Shown piece after piece: positions 26,723 to 36,858 of a DNA stretch of 64,000 bases. The notes below the pieces were generated by a model. It ran no database searches. It saw only the letters and a program-made list of their open reading frames with translations, and had not been told where the DNA came from. The translations under genes and the position numbers were made by a program. Numbering within the stretch: the stretch's first letter is position 1; every line of letters begins with the position of its first letter. The stretch is taken from contig CAJXVU010000011.1 in assembly GCA_913062555.1 (NCBI GenBank), positions 30,432-94,431 of the forward strand. Direction: 5' to 3'. Source of the DNA: an uncultured Bacteroidota bacterium. Its GTDB lineage: Bacteria > Bacteroidota > Bacteroidia > Flavobacteriales > Flavobacteriaceae.

Positions 26723-28252
26723 TTAATGAATGTTCCCCATTAATTTTTTCATTAACGGTCCAAACAGCAGCACTACCAGACCGGCTCCTATGGAATACTT
26801 AGCAATTAAACTAAATCCATCAATATATACTTGCAAGGTTTCTAAGCCCCCAACATTAGCATCTGTACTTTCTATAGCCAATTCTTTTGAAATAAATCCG
26901 ACAATTTGAAATGCATAAGCTGAAGATAAGAACCAGATTCCCATCATAAATGCCACGATACGTTTTGGTGATAAATCGGTGATTTTGGATAAACCAACTG
27001 GTGACATAAATAATTCCCCTACCGAAATAATAAAGTACATTGCCAATAAATAATACATTGGTACCATTCCATCCTCATTAGCAGATCCACCACTCATAGC
27101 GAGTATGTAAAAACTCACCCCTGCCAATACCAAACCTAATCCAAACTTATAAGGTGTTCTTGGGTTTAATTTCTTTTTAGATAAATAACCCCATAATAAT
27201 GAAATAGGAATCGCCAGAATAATAATAAACATGGAGTTGAACGAATTTGTTTGACTTGCGTTAAAGAAAATCAAATCCACATTTCTCGATGCAAATAATG
27301 TAATCACACTACCAGACAGCTCATGAAAACCCCAGAATAAGGTCATAAAGAAGGTAATCAATACAGCCATAAATAATTTCTTACGCTCATCAAGTTTCGC
27401 TTTATACATAATATATCCCATATAAACCAGCACCGTAACTCCTATAATTTTAAAAAGCAATCCTACGAGGGTTTCATCCCCTAAAATTGATTCTCCTCCG
27501 GCTATAGCCTTATATGAAGATAAAAAATAAGCAATTAATGGCGTTGTCAACACAGCAACTATTGGTACGAATGTTTTTTGTGGAATTCCCAATATTTTCT
27601 TTTCATAAACTTCTGGGTTTGGAGGTAATCCTTTGTCTCCAAATACATTCTTTTTAATACCACTCCAAAAGAATATTAAACCTGTTAACATCCCTATTCC
27701 TGCAAGACCGAATCCATAATGCCATCCATAAGCTACAGCTAACCAACCACACAAAAGAGGTGCGACCCATCCGCCAATGTTTATTCCCATGTAAAAAATA
27801 GTAAATCCAGAATCTTTTCTTGGATCTCCATCTTCATATAGAGAGCCGACAAATGTTGAAATATTTGGCTTAAAAAAACCGTTCCCTACAACGATAAGTG
27901 CAAGCGCTAAAAAGAAAGCTATATCATTTTCAATAGCCAATACAAAGTGGCCAATTGCCATTAAAATCCCTCCCAAAAAGATAGAGCTTCGCATTCCTAA
28001 AATTTTATCAGAGACACTCCCACCAATAACCGTCGAAGCATAAACCAATGATCCATAAGAGGCGTAAACAACTGCGGTTGCAGTATCTCGCTCTACTAAG
28101 GCCTTAAAAATTTCCTGAACCATATAAAGCGTCAATAACGCTCTCATACCATAGAAACTAAATCGTTCCCACAGCTCTGCAAAAAATAAATAAAATAATC
28201 CCTTAGGATGCCCGAAGAGTTCGTTTTGATTAGTCATAGGTGAATCTGCCAT
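26723..28252 (-). CDS. Peptide MFS transporter (POT/PTR family), second copy
   Basis: A 509-residue POT transporter with ELWERFSFYGMRALL and FTIFYMGINIGGWVA signatures, homologous to the gene downstream but clearly diverged. About 13-14 hydrophobic segments are visible. It carries out proton-driven uptake of short peptides, which fits a proteolytic marine lifestyle alongside the large proteases in this window. A 300-bp divergent region separates it from the mevalonate pair. Confidence 0.93.
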   Translation of the reverse strand: MADSPMTNQNELFGHPKGLFYLFFAELWERFSFYGMRALLTLYMVQEIFKALVERDTATAVVYASYGSLVYASTVIGGSVSDKILGMRSSIFLGGILMAIGHFVLAIENDIAFFLALALIVVGNGFFKPNISTFVGSLYEDGDPRKDSGFTIFYMGINIGGWVAPLLCGWLAVAYGWHYGFGLAGIGMLTGLIFFWSGIKKNVFGDKGLPPNPEVYEKKILGIPQKTFVPIVAVLTTPLIAYFLSSYKAIAGGESILGDETLVGLLFKIIGVTVLVYMGYIMYKAKLDERKKLFMAVLITFFMTLFWGFHELSGSVITLFASRNVDLIFFNASQTNSFNSMFIIILAIPISLLWGYLSKKKLNPRTPYKFGLGLVLAGVSFYILAMSGGSANEDGMVPMYYLLAMYFIISVGELFMSPVGLSKITDLSPKRIVAFMMGIWFLSSAYAFQIVGFISKELAIESTDANVGGLETLQVYIDGFSLIAKYSIGAGLVVLLFGPLMKKLMGNIH

Positions 28253-28552
28253 AAATTTTATATGTTAGTTAGAATTATAATGAGAATAAAATCGATTTTG
28301 AAAAACGAAGAAAAATGAAAACGAGATCTGTTTAAATATCATTTGTTTGAATAAAGAGTGCTTATTTTAACAATACCGTAAAATAAGATCGATTTTTGCT
28401 GTTGCAATGTAAAAAAACACATTGATTATCACAACTCTTTTTTCTTAATACAGGCAAATGCTTCGTAAACAAGTGAGAATTTAACAATTACAAATGGTAT
28501 TCTTCTATTAAGAAAACAAGAATAGTATCTTTGTGTCTCTAATCATAAGTTA
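28253..28552. other. Divergent intergenic region, POT gene and mvaA
   Basis: A 300-bp AT-rich region with no gene. A 12-bp perfect palindrome AAAATCGATTTT lies at 28288-28299, 36 bp from the leftward start, and a related GATCGATTTTT lies at 28387-28397. A -7 element for the rightward gene is at 28526-28533. Confidence 0.6.
28526..28533 (+). promoter_or_regulatory. Probable -7 element for mvaA (TATCTTTG)
   Basis: TATCTTTG fits TAnnTTTG and lies 19 bp upstream of the mvaA start. A matching -33 TTG is not obvious. Confidence 0.5.
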
Positions 28553-29875
28553 ATGAGTAAATCTATTTCCGGTTTTTCTAAATTATCGAAATCTAAAAAA
28601 GTTGACTGGATAGTTGATTCTTATTTTTCTAATAAAGAAGACGCCAAGAATATCATAAAGCAATATTGGAATACGAATGACAAATTGCAACAGCTGCATG
28701 ATGAGTTCATTGAAAATACAATCACTAATTATTATTTGCCTTTAGGCGTTGCTCCAAATTTCCTTATCAATGGGACTTTATATACCATCCCAATGGCAAT
28801 TGAAGAGAGCTCTGTTGTTGCAGCCGCTAGTAAGGCTGCTAAATTCTGGTTGAATCGTGGCGGATTTAAAACCGAAGTTATTTCAACTATAAAAGTTGGA
28901 CAGGTGCATTTTATGTATCAGGGGAATTTTGAATCCTTAAATGCTTTCTTTAATTTGGTTAAGCCTCAGCTTATTGATGCTACCGATTACATCACCAAGA
29001 ACATGGTAAAACGCGGTGGTGGCATCATTGATATTCAATTAATAGACAAAACTGAAGCTATTTCGGGGTATTACCAATTACATGCTACGTTTGAAACCAT
29101 GGATGCAATGGGAGCCAATTTTATAAATTCATGTTTGGAACAGTTTGCTCAAACTTTTAAAATACAGGCCCAACAATTTGATGGTTTTACAGCTGCTGAA
29201 AAAAACATAGATATCATCATGAGTATATTGTCCAATTATGTTCCTGAATGTCTGGTTAAAGCTGAAGTAAGTTGTAAAGTAGAAGAATTGAATGCCCATA
29301 GTGATATTTTGCCCGAAGAATTTGCTGCTAAATTTATTCAAGCCGTCAAAATCGCCGAAATAGAGCCTTATAGAGCGGTGACTCACAATAAAGGCATCAT
29401 GAATGGAATAGATGCTGTAGTATTAGCTACAGGAAACGATTTTAGAGCTGTTGAAGCTGGCGTACATGCTTATGCTTCACGAAAAGGGCACTATACCAGT
29501 TTAACCCATGCCACTGTGGAAAATGGCATTTTTAAATTTTGGATTGAAATTCCATTAGCTTTAGGCACAGTAGGTGGCTTAACAGGCTTACACCCTCTTG
29601 TTAAACTTTCTCTAGAACTCTTAAAAAAACCCTCGGCAAAAACACTAATGAGTATTGTTGCTGTTGCCGGATTGGCTCAGAATTTTGCCGCTTTGAATTC
29701 ACTCACTACAACGGGGATTCAGCAAGGACATATGAAAATGCACCTCATGAATATCTTAAATCAATTCAATGCTAATGCTGAAGAAAAAGCCACTTTAGCA
29801 ACACATTTTAAAACCAACCCAGTAACACATAGTGCTGTTGTTGAAGCACTCCATAAACTTAGAGTTAACAATTAA
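28553..29875 (+). CDS. mvaA: Hydroxymethylglutaryl-CoA reductase (class II)
   Basis: A 440-residue class II HMG-CoA reductase, which makes (or oxidises) mevalonate using NAD(P)H. Conserved elements include MAIEESSVVAAASKAAKFW near residue 83 with the catalytic Glu, HNKGIMNGIDAVVLATGND with catalytic Lys and Asp, the LGTVGGLTGLHP loop and a C-terminal QQGHMKMH carrying the catalytic His. In Flavobacteriaceae the enzyme serves isoprenoid synthesis by the mevalonate route although its class is often called degradative. The GHMP kinase follows after 5 bp, making an operon. Confidence 0.94.
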   Translation: MSKSISGFSKLSKSKKVDWIVDSYFSNKEDAKNIIKQYWNTNDKLQQLHDEFIENTITNYYLPLGVAPNFLINGTLYTIPMAIEESSVVAAASKAAKFWLNRGGFKTEVISTIKVGQVHFMYQGNFESLNAFFNLVKPQLIDATDYITKNMVKRGGGIIDIQLIDKTEAISGYYQLHATFETMDAMGANFINSCLEQFAQTFKIQAQQFDGFTAAEKNIDIIMSILSNYVPECLVKAEVSCKVEELNAHSDILPEEFAAKFIQAVKIAEIEPYRAVTHNKGIMNGIDAVVLATGNDFRAVEAGVHAYASRKGHYTSLTHATVENGIFKFWIEIPLALGTVGGLTGLHPLVKLSLELLKKPSAKTLMSIVAVAGLAQNFAALNSLTTTGIQQGHMKMHLMNILNQFNANAEEKATLATHFKTNPVTHSAVVEALHKLRVNN

Positions 29876-29880
29876 AAGTT

Positions 29881-30843
29881 ATGAGTCATGAGTTAGCAGA
29901 AAAGATTTATCAAAGCCATGGTAAATTATTAATTACAGGTGAATATGTCGTTCTTGACGGCGCAGTATCTCTTGCTATCCCAACAATTTATGGACAGTCC
30001 CTAAATGTTGCTCCCATTTCAGATTCAAAATTAATTTGGAAAAGCATCGATCATAATGCAAATCTTTGGTTTGAAGCTGAATATTCAATTGATGAGATTA
30101 CTTTAGGCTCCACAATTGCACTCAATAACATTTCCCGTACTTTATTACAAATTTTAAAAGCAGCAAGGGAACTCAATCCTAGATTTTTATTACAACCAAA
30201 CGGCTATAAAGTTACCACGATACTCGATTTTCCTAATAATTGGGGTCTTGGAACATCTTCAACACTCATTAACAACATTGCTAATTGGGCAAATGTAAAC
30301 CCTTACGAATTACTTGCTTTAAGCTTTGGTGGAAGTGGCTATGACATTGCTTGTGCCAAGCATCATACGCCAATTACTTATCAATTACATGAGCGAGAGA
30401 CACCGAAACAAGTTCAATCTGGAGTTGAAAACAGAACCGTTACCTCGGTGAATTTTAATCCTGTTTTTAATAATCAGTTATACTTTGTGCATTTAAATAA
30501 AAAACAAAATAGCCGTGATGGTATTTCTCATTATAATGCGCATAAATCTAATTTGAGCAATCGCATTATAGAGGTCAGCGACATTACTTCTAAAATAATA
30601 AGTTGTTCTAAGCTTGAAGATTTTGATCGATTAATAGAAACTCATGAGCAAATCATTGGATCTATTACAAATCAGGTTCCTGTAAAGCAGCGACTATTTA
30701 AAGATTTTAATGGCTCTGTAAAAAGTCTTGGAGCCTGGGGTGGCGATTTCGTGCTGGTAAGCGCTGTAGAAAGCCCAAAATCCTATTTTAAAGCCAAGGG
30801 CTATGAAACTATCATTGGCTTTAATGACATGGTTTTAAAATAG
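29881..30843 (+). CDS. GHMP kinase of the mevalonate pathway (GYDIA type)
   Basis: A 320-residue GHMP-superfamily kinase. Motif 1 is GKLLITGEYVVLDGA near residue 15, motif 2 (ATP loop) is NWGLGTSSTL near 120, and motif 3 is GAWGGDFVLV near 285. The characteristic SGYDIAC after motif 2 matches the GYDIA family of flavobacterial GHMP kinases. Directly following mvaA suggests phosphorylation of mevalonate or phosphomevalonate; sequence does not decide which. Other mevalonate genes are not in the window. Confidence 0.85.
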   Translation: MSHELAEKIYQSHGKLLITGEYVVLDGAVSLAIPTIYGQSLNVAPISDSKLIWKSIDHNANLWFEAEYSIDEITLGSTIALNNISRTLLQILKAARELNPRFLLQPNGYKVTTILDFPNNWGLGTSSTLINNIANWANVNPYELLALSFGGSGYDIACAKHHTPITYQLHERETPKQVQSGVENRTVTSVNFNPVFNNQLYFVHLNKKQNSRDGISHYNAHKSNLSNRIIEVSDITSKIISCSKLEDFDRLIETHEQIIGSITNQVPVKQRLFKDFNGSVKSLGAWGGDFVLVSAVESPKSYFKAKGYETIIGFNDMVLK

Positions 30844-30894
30844 CTTAACTAATAATGCTAATATTAAACAATTATTAGTTCGATTGAATTAATT

Positions 30895-30934
30895 TAAAAA
30901 AAAAGCCTCACAATGTGAAGCTCTTTTTTTTTAT
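30895..30934. terminator. Bidirectional terminator
   Basis: An imperfect stem (AGC-TCACA/TGTGA-GCT with one internal mismatch) is flanked by A9 and T9 between the convergent kinase and foldase genes. Confidence 0.65.
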
Positions 30935-30946
30935 ACACTATTTTGT

Positions 30947-33097
30947 TTAGTAGAATGTTGCTCTGTTATCATCAATTTCAGAAGCCTCTTTTAAAGCTTC
31001 ATATAAGGCTGTATTAACAGCAGCTGCTTTTGCATTTCCAATTCTATTCGCAGCAGCTTGATAGTTATCTAATCCGGCAGCTGGAGTTATTTTTGTGACT
31101 TGTATTACAAATACACCACTAACACCATCGATTACCTGAGACATCTCTCCTTCTTCAAGTCCGAATGCAGTACCAACAACTCTAGGCTCTCTTCCAGCAC
31201 CAGAAAGTGTTATATTTTTCATATTAATACCTGCAGCAGTTTTTACGGCTTGATTCTGACTTGCAGCAATATCTTCTAGAGTTGTTCCAGATAAGCCTGC
31301 TCTAATAAGTTCAGCTTTCTTTTCTTTTCTAACTTCAGGAAGCGCTGAAACAGACGCTTTTTCTGAACTCATAACTCCTTTTTTATTCTTAGCTGTTAAC
31401 CTCACAACAGCATATCCACCATCTTGAATATTAAATCGTTTAACATCTCCCACTTTAGAATCGTCATCAAAAGCCCAACGTACTATCGCACGTTGATATC
31501 CCAATCCAGGAATACTTTCATCTAAAGCTCCCATATTACTCACAGGTCTAACTGTATAGTTATTTTCTTTTGCAACTTCATTAAAATCACTCTCTGCAAC
31601 CGCAATTTCAAATTTAGAAGTTTGATTAAATGCATTATCTATAGTTTGCTCAGAAGCTTCAATAACCTGGGCAAGATTCCCAAGTTTAACTGCTCTTTGT
31701 TTTGCTCCTTGAGTTAAAATTTCAATAATATGAAATCCAAAATCTGTTTTAACCACATCCAAAGATCCTTTAGCATTATCAAAAGCAAATGCTTTAAATT
31801 CAGGAGCCATTCCAGAATTATATGCAAACTCAATTTCACCGTCTTTTTCATTACTCACAGTATCTGATGACAAATCTAATAAGCTTTTAAATTTTGATCG
31901 GTTCCTTTTTACAACCCTTAAAATACTATCGGCAGTAACTTTAGCCTCAGCTTCAGTTTTTGTAATAGAAGGAGCTGCACTTGTTGCACCTGCAAATGGA
32001 ATTAAAATATGTCTTACTTTAACTGAATCAGCAATTTGCTTAACATCAATAAGCTTACTGATTTTATACATGTTTCCATCTTTATATGGTCCATATAACT
32101 CCCCTTTTTCTAAATTAAAAAGACTATCTGCAACAGCAGTTGGCAATACATTTTTAAACACAAAATCATCATATAATTTTAAGGCTGAGTTCACACTTAA
32201 ATATCCTTCGTGATCTGTTGTGTTTTTAAAACCTATAACCGTTTCATTTGCTTTAGTAATATCATTATATTCAACTTTATCGTCTAATAATGCCGTTAAG
32301 TTACTTTGAATATTTGTTTCATCTTCTAATGATGGTTCTTCCTTAAAATGTACAAAATTAATATTTCTTGAAGCTTCAACCTCATATTGACTTGGGTTTC
32401 TGTTTACATAACTAGCAATATCAGATTTAGTTACGGTTACCAAACTATCTGGAATTGAACTGTAAGGGACTTGCACAAATTTAACATCTACTCTATCATT
32501 TTCTAATTTGTAATCCAGCTCTCCTTCAGCAAGCGTCCCAATAACACCAGCTTTAATCATATTAAAATAAGTATTCTGACTTCCAGTAATAGCAATATTA
32601 TTTTCGTAAGTCGTCCAAGCTTGATAATTAATAGGAGAACCTCCCAATATAGATGTTTGTGGTGATATCGCTTTTAAATTAGCAATAAACTCATTCAATT
32701 TATCTTCATCAAAAATACCCGCTTCATTTTTAAACTCTTCAAAAGACCCTAAGTTGGTTCTTAATAAATCACGCATTTGTTCTCTTTCAACAGAGATGCC
32801 TAAAGCATCATATTGCGAGCTCATTACTGCTTTATTAACTTCTTGATCCCAAACTCTATTCATTGCCTGAGTATTCGTTAAAGTACCTCCAAATTGACGT
32901 TGAGCGGCCTCAACCTTATTCATAAAATCGTCTCTTTCTATATCTTCGCCATTAATTGTAGCGATTACATTTTGAGATTTACTTGAAAATCCATCACTGT
33001 TTTTAAATAGATCGGCTAATACGAATGAAAATAACGCCATAGCGATTATGAATATTAGAAATAGTGATCGTTGTCTGATTTTATTTAAAATTGCCAT
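30947..33097 (-). CDS. PpiD/SurA-like peptidyl-prolyl isomerase
   Basis: A 716-residue membrane-anchored periplasmic foldase. One transmembrane helix (about 12-30) is followed by a SurA-N-type chaperone region (about 40-250), a parvulin PPIC domain (about 355-460, VRHILIPF to FGFHIIEIL) and a second, degenerate parvulin-like domain (about 490-690). This is the PpiD arrangement, and it assists folding of secreted and outer-membrane proteins. It is the last gene of the leftward envelope cluster, 181 bp after the CNNM gene, so a separate promoter is possible. Confidence 0.9.
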   Translation of the reverse strand: MAILNKIRQRSLFLIFIIAMALFSFVLADLFKNSDGFSSKSQNVIATINGEDIERDDFMNKVEAAQRQFGGTLTNTQAMNRVWDQEVNKAVMSSQYDALGISVEREQMRDLLRTNLGSFEEFKNEAGIFDEDKLNEFIANLKAISPQTSILGGSPINYQAWTTYENNIAITGSQNTYFNMIKAGVIGTLAEGELDYKLENDRVDVKFVQVPYSSIPDSLVTVTKSDIASYVNRNPSQYEVEASRNINFVHFKEEPSLEDETNIQSNLTALLDDKVEYNDITKANETVIGFKNTTDHEGYLSVNSALKLYDDFVFKNVLPTAVADSLFNLEKGELYGPYKDGNMYKISKLIDVKQIADSVKVRHILIPFAGATSAAPSITKTEAEAKVTADSILRVVKRNRSKFKSLLDLSSDTVSNEKDGEIEFAYNSGMAPEFKAFAFDNAKGSLDVVKTDFGFHIIEILTQGAKQRAVKLGNLAQVIEASEQTIDNAFNQTSKFEIAVAESDFNEVAKENNYTVRPVSNMGALDESIPGLGYQRAIVRWAFDDDSKVGDVKRFNIQDGGYAVVRLTAKNKKGVMSSEKASVSALPEVRKEKKAELIRAGLSGTTLEDIAASQNQAVKTAAGINMKNITLSGAGREPRVVGTAFGLEEGEMSQVIDGVSGVFVIQVTKITPAAGLDNYQAAANRIGNAKAAAVNTALYEALKEASEIDDNRATFY

Positions 33098-33278
33098 TTG
33101 TAATTAAAAATTTATAAACCCTGAAGGGTATTTAACAAAATTGATCTATTATACCCCCAAAATTTACAGGAATACGATGATCGTTGATTAATATTGATAA
33201 AAATATCGTGCGCGAAAATACCATTTTCTGCTTAATAATAAAAGGAGAACAACGGATAATTGCTTTAATATAGGATTT

Positions 33279-34565
33279 TTAATCGTCTTTTAGAATTTGA
33301 AGCGATACTAGGTCAATTTTAGTATTAGACACCTCAAGAATCGTAAATACGAAATTTTCAATTATGACCTTCTCATTTTGTTCAGGAATTTCTTCAGTAC
33401 AATTTACTATTAAACCACCAAGTGTCTCATAGTTTTCATTTTCAGGAAGGTTAAATTTATAAGTTTCGTTTAAATAATCAACATCCAGTCTTGCAGAGAG
33501 ATGATATTCTTGATCGTTAATTTTTTCTTCAAGAAGTCTAATCGTATCGTGCTCATCTTCAATTTCACCAAATAGTTCTTCAACAATATCCTCAACGGTC
33601 ATAACACCAGATGTTCCACCATATTCATCTAAAACCACAGCTAAACTTTTACGTTTTTTAGTTAATACGTTCAAAACATCTTTAATAAGCATCGTCTCTG
33701 GAATAAACTCAACTGGCATTATTATAGATTTTATGGTCTTAGGTTGCTTAAACAAATCAAAGGAATGCACATATCCTAAAATATCGTCGACCGTATTTTT
33801 ATAGACTAGAATTTTAGAATAGCCTGTAGAGGTAAATAAAGTATTCAGTGAATTAATTGTATCATGAATTTCCAATGCAATAAGTTCTGTACGAGGAATC
33901 ATTACTTCTCGGGATTTCACTTCTGAAAACTCTAAAGCATTCTGAAATATTTGAATTTCACTATCGACCTCATCGTCATCATCAACCGATTTCATTTGCT
34001 CACTAATATAATGTCCTAACTCTACCTTGGTAAATGCTAATTGTACCTGATCTCCGTCAGTTTTAAAGAATCGTTTTAATAATACATCGGAAATCCAAAT
34101 TATGAAATTGGAGATTAGAGAAAATAACATGTAAAAAACATATGCTGGAAACGCAAAAACTTTAAGCAAGCGATTGGCATAAATTTGAAAAAACACTTTT
34201 GGTAAAAACTCTGCCGTAATTAAAATTACAATTGTCGATATTACAGTTTGAGTTAGCAAACTCAAATCGGTAACCAAATAATTTATAATTGTATTATCGA
34301 TAGTTAATTGCAAAAACCAACGCATCAAGAGTTCCCCCATATAAAACCCATAAATCACCAATGCTATATTATTCCCAATGAGCATTGTAGCAATAAACTT
34401 CGATGGTTTTGCTGTGAGTTTGGATAGAATTTTCGCCAAAATTCCCTTTTGCTTTTTTTCAATTTCAATATGAATCTTATTGGAAGACACATAGGCAATC
34501 TCCATGCCTGAGAAAAATGCCGAAAACACAAGCGAAATAATTATAATGATGCTATCAGGGCTCAT
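33279..34565 (-). CDS. CNNM/CorC-HlyC family membrane protein
   Basis: A 428-residue protein with an N-terminal CNNM (DUF21) domain of four membrane helices (about 1-170), a CBS pair (about 205-330, MIPRTELIALE and KSLAVVLDEYGGTSGVMT) and a C-terminal CorC_HlyC domain (about 345-425). The family includes magnesium and cobalt efflux proteins and the gliding protein GldE. Since no gldD is adjacent and the neighbours are envelope genes, I do not call GldE. It starts 2 bp downstream of the stop of the small membrane-protein gene at 34568-34759. Confidence 0.9.
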   Translation of the reverse strand: MSPDSIIIIISLVFSAFFSGMEIAYVSSNKIHIEIEKKQKGILAKILSKLTAKPSKFIATMLIGNNIALVIYGFYMGELLMRWFLQLTIDNTIINYLVTDLSLLTQTVISTIVILITAEFLPKVFFQIYANRLLKVFAFPAYVFYMLFSLISNFIIWISDVLLKRFFKTDGDQVQLAFTKVELGHYISEQMKSVDDDDEVDSEIQIFQNALEFSEVKSREVMIPRTELIALEIHDTINSLNTLFTSTGYSKILVYKNTVDDILGYVHSFDLFKQPKTIKSIIMPVEFIPETMLIKDVLNVLTKKRKSLAVVLDEYGGTSGVMTVEDIVEELFGEIEDEHDTIRLLEEKINDQEYHLSARLDVDYLNETYKFNLPENENYETLGGLIVNCTEEIPEQNEKVIIENFVFTILEVSNTKIDLVSLQILKDD

Positions 34566-34567
34566 CC

Positions 34568-34759
34568 TTAAAGTTTCCCTCTATCTTCAAATCGTTTGCG
34601 AAATTTCTTTCTGAAGAAAAACATAAACAACGCTAATGCAGCAAAAAGCAATGACATATACGATCGACTTCTGTCTATATTCCAATTACTTATGGCATCG
34701 TACATAAACAGTACTACAAAAAATAAATAGGCGTATTGTAAAACTTTTAATAATTTCAT
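34568..34759 (-). CDS. Small membrane protein, function unknown
   Basis: A 63-residue protein with two hydrophobic helices (about 8-24 and 34-48) and a basic C-terminus (FRKKFRKRFEDRGK). It lies 142 bp downstream of lptC and 2 bp before the CNNM gene. Such small membrane proteins are commonly encoded here in flavobacterial envelope clusters. Family not recognised. Confidence 0.6.
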   Translation of the reverse strand: MKLLKVLQYAYLFFVVLFMYDAISNWNIDRSRSYMSLLFAALALFMFFFRKKFRKRFEDRGKL

Positions 34760-34901
34760 TTGAATGGATAATTTTGGTACTACAAAGATAGCTAAAATTT
34801 TAGCTACTAATTTTAAAAAGTTCTGGGTTTAATATTTTATTAGTTATAAGAGCATGGAGATAAAGGCAATAAAAACTAAAGTAAAGGATCAAGCAAAGGT
34901 T

Positions 34902-35459
34902 TTAATTTTCGTTCAAATAAATTATTCCTGTTGGCTCTAAAACTTCAGCATTTGTAAAGGTTTTATCAGAATCAAACCCAATTCCTTCAATGAGTTGGTC
35001 TTTGGTTCTAAACTTTACAGCTTGATTGGTAAACATCCATTCTTTCATTTGATCGTAGAACAATTGATCTGCAAATAAGGTATCCCTTTTATGGGTAGTT
35101 AACACCACATTTCCTTGTAAGTCTATTAAATCGGTTTCACTATAAATAATAGCATAGTCGGCTTTTACATTACTGGCATTACCATCGTTATCATAAACGG
35201 TAAAATTGATATCATCTGGGAATTCGAAATAAGCAAATTCTCTATTCGAATAATCATTCATTTTAGTACTTATGAGGTGTGATTTTAATCGCCCCGAATC
35301 TGTATACTTTGTGTTTATGTTTTCAGCTACAGTTAGTGGCCCTGCACCTTGAGCTCCTATTTTTTGAACCTCTTTAAAATTACTTCTACATGAAAAAAAC
35401 ATGGTCACAGTAATTACTGTGACCATGTTTTTAAATATATGTTTACCAATTATTCTCAT
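34902..35459 (-). CDS. lptC: LPS export protein LptC
   Basis: LptC is the bitopic or lipid-anchored periplasmic component that hands LPS from the inner-membrane LptBFG complex to LptA. The 185-residue product has a hydrophobic N-terminus ending in MFFSC, then a beta-rich jelly-roll strip. YAIIYSETDLIDLQGNVVLTT and QAVKFRTKDQLIEGIGFDSD are typical of the LptC/OstA-like family. Its start codon shares its A with the stop of the TPR gene (TAATG), implying translational coupling. Confidence 0.85.
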   Translation of the reverse strand: MRIIGKHIFKNMVTVITVTMFFSCRSNFKEVQKIGAQGAGPLTVAENINTKYTDSGRLKSHLISTKMNDYSNREFAYFEFPDDINFTVYDNDGNASNVKADYAIIYSETDLIDLQGNVVLTTHKRDTLFADQLFYDQMKEWMFTNQAVKFRTKDQLIEGIGFDSDKTFTNAEVLEPTGIIYLNEN

Positions 35460-36844
35460 TAAAGACTAGGAACGGTTACACTTCTACCTATCCAACATCC
35501 AATTTTAATAACTTCTCCTGATCTTCCTGAAGAAAATATTTCACTTTTAGTTGGTACTTTAGCTCTGTAATTAGCAACAGTATTAGCAACATCTTTCTTT
35601 AAGCTAGCATCTACACGACCTGCTTTTCTAGCAGATTGAATTGCTAACCAATACACTGCTCTTTTGCTAAAGTTATCAGCCCCACAGTTATTAGCACTTT
35701 TAGCATACATTTGAGCTATTGCTAAATGTGCCGATCCTAATGATGGATTCTCAGCTAATGCTTTAGTATAATAACTTCTGGCTTGACCATAGCTTCCTTT
35801 TTTTCTGAATTTACTAGCAATACTAGATAATCGTTTTGCTTTATCAAAGCTATCAGGTTCTAAATCTACAGCTTGGTTAAAATAGCCAAGAGCTTCAGTC
35901 CAGCTTCCTTCTTTTTCTTTTAAGATTCCTAAATAATATGCTGTAGATGCATTTGGCTCTAGTGTGTTTTTTTGTTGTACAATTTTTACAAATAACGCAT
36001 CATCTGTACAGCCTTTTGCATACATTCTGTTCATTGCTCTCTGCAACCAAATACCATCATTTTTAAACTCATCAAAGTCTCTATTATATAAAGGCACTAA
36101 GTTTTCACAATTTGCACGTTCACCCAATTTACTATCTACACTACCAATAATTAAACCATACGCTCTTAAATAACTGTCGTAAGATTTTTTTCTTTTGGCA
36201 TCCTTTGTACTTAACACAACATCTTCACCTTGCGCAACATACTTGTTAACTTTTTGAGTATAATTTTTAACTTCTGCCTCTATTTTCTCACTAATATCAT
36301 CATACTTATTAAATAAAGCCTGTGCCGGTTTTTTACCTGCATCATAAAGATCAACCATCAAAGAGAAATACGTATATAAACTCTTAGGATTTGTAAATGT
36401 TTTTTGATCAGCAATATAAGCGGCATCAAAGCAGTCATATAATTCTTCTACTCCAATATTTAATGCTTTCCTATTATCATACTTAACTTGACAAGCTTTT
36501 GCCATAAACTCTCCCTTAGGAGTTTTACTTGCAAAATATGTCATTCTTTCTTGGTAAAGTTTTACCAAATCGTTAATGAAGTTTGTTTTTTCACCAGCAG
36601 AAGATTTCTTAATTTTGTCTTTAAGGATACGTTCTCCATATGTATAAATAGCTCTATTAAATTTAGGGTTTCTTTGACGTAATTCCATCCATGGTTCATA
36701 GGCCGCATCATAATTCTTAGCCTTAGCATATTCACTAAAAATTGATAACGTATTCATATCTTCTTCTTGACCTTGACCTTGTGCTGAAACACTGTTAAGG
36801 CCTAGAAATAGAAAAGCTATTAATAGTGTAATTTTCGTCTTCAT
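35459..36844 (-). CDS. Secreted TPR protein
   Basis: A 461-residue protein with a signal peptide (about 1-21, ending VSAQ). The rest is helical, with TPR-like pairs in the C-terminal half (about 285-400; ALGYFNQAVDLEPDSFDKAKRL and ARSYYTKALAENPSLGSAHLAIAQ). TPR repeats mediate protein binding. In Bacteroidota this gene sits between an outer-membrane protein and lptC, hinting at a role in outer-membrane or LPS assembly. That role is inferred only from its neighbours. Confidence 0.85.
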   Translation of the reverse strand: MKTKITLLIAFLFLGLNSVSAQGQGQEEDMNTLSIFSEYAKAKNYDAAYEPWMELRQRNPKFNRAIYTYGERILKDKIKKSSAGEKTNFINDLVKLYQERMTYFASKTPKGEFMAKACQVKYDNRKALNIGVEELYDCFDAAYIADQKTFTNPKSLYTYFSLMVDLYDAGKKPAQALFNKYDDISEKIEAEVKNYTQKVNKYVAQGEDVVLSTKDAKRKKSYDSYLRAYGLIIGSVDSKLGERANCENLVPLYNRDFDEFKNDGIWLQRAMNRMYAKGCTDDALFVKIVQQKNTLEPNASTAYYLGILKEKEGSWTEALGYFNQAVDLEPDSFDKAKRLSSIASKFRKKGSYGQARSYYTKALAENPSLGSAHLAIAQMYAKSANNCGADNFSKRAVYWLAIQSARKAGRVDASLKKDVANTVANYRAKVPTKSEIFSSGRSGEVIKIGCWIGRSVTVPSL

Positions 36845-36858
36845 AGTTCTAGTATTAA

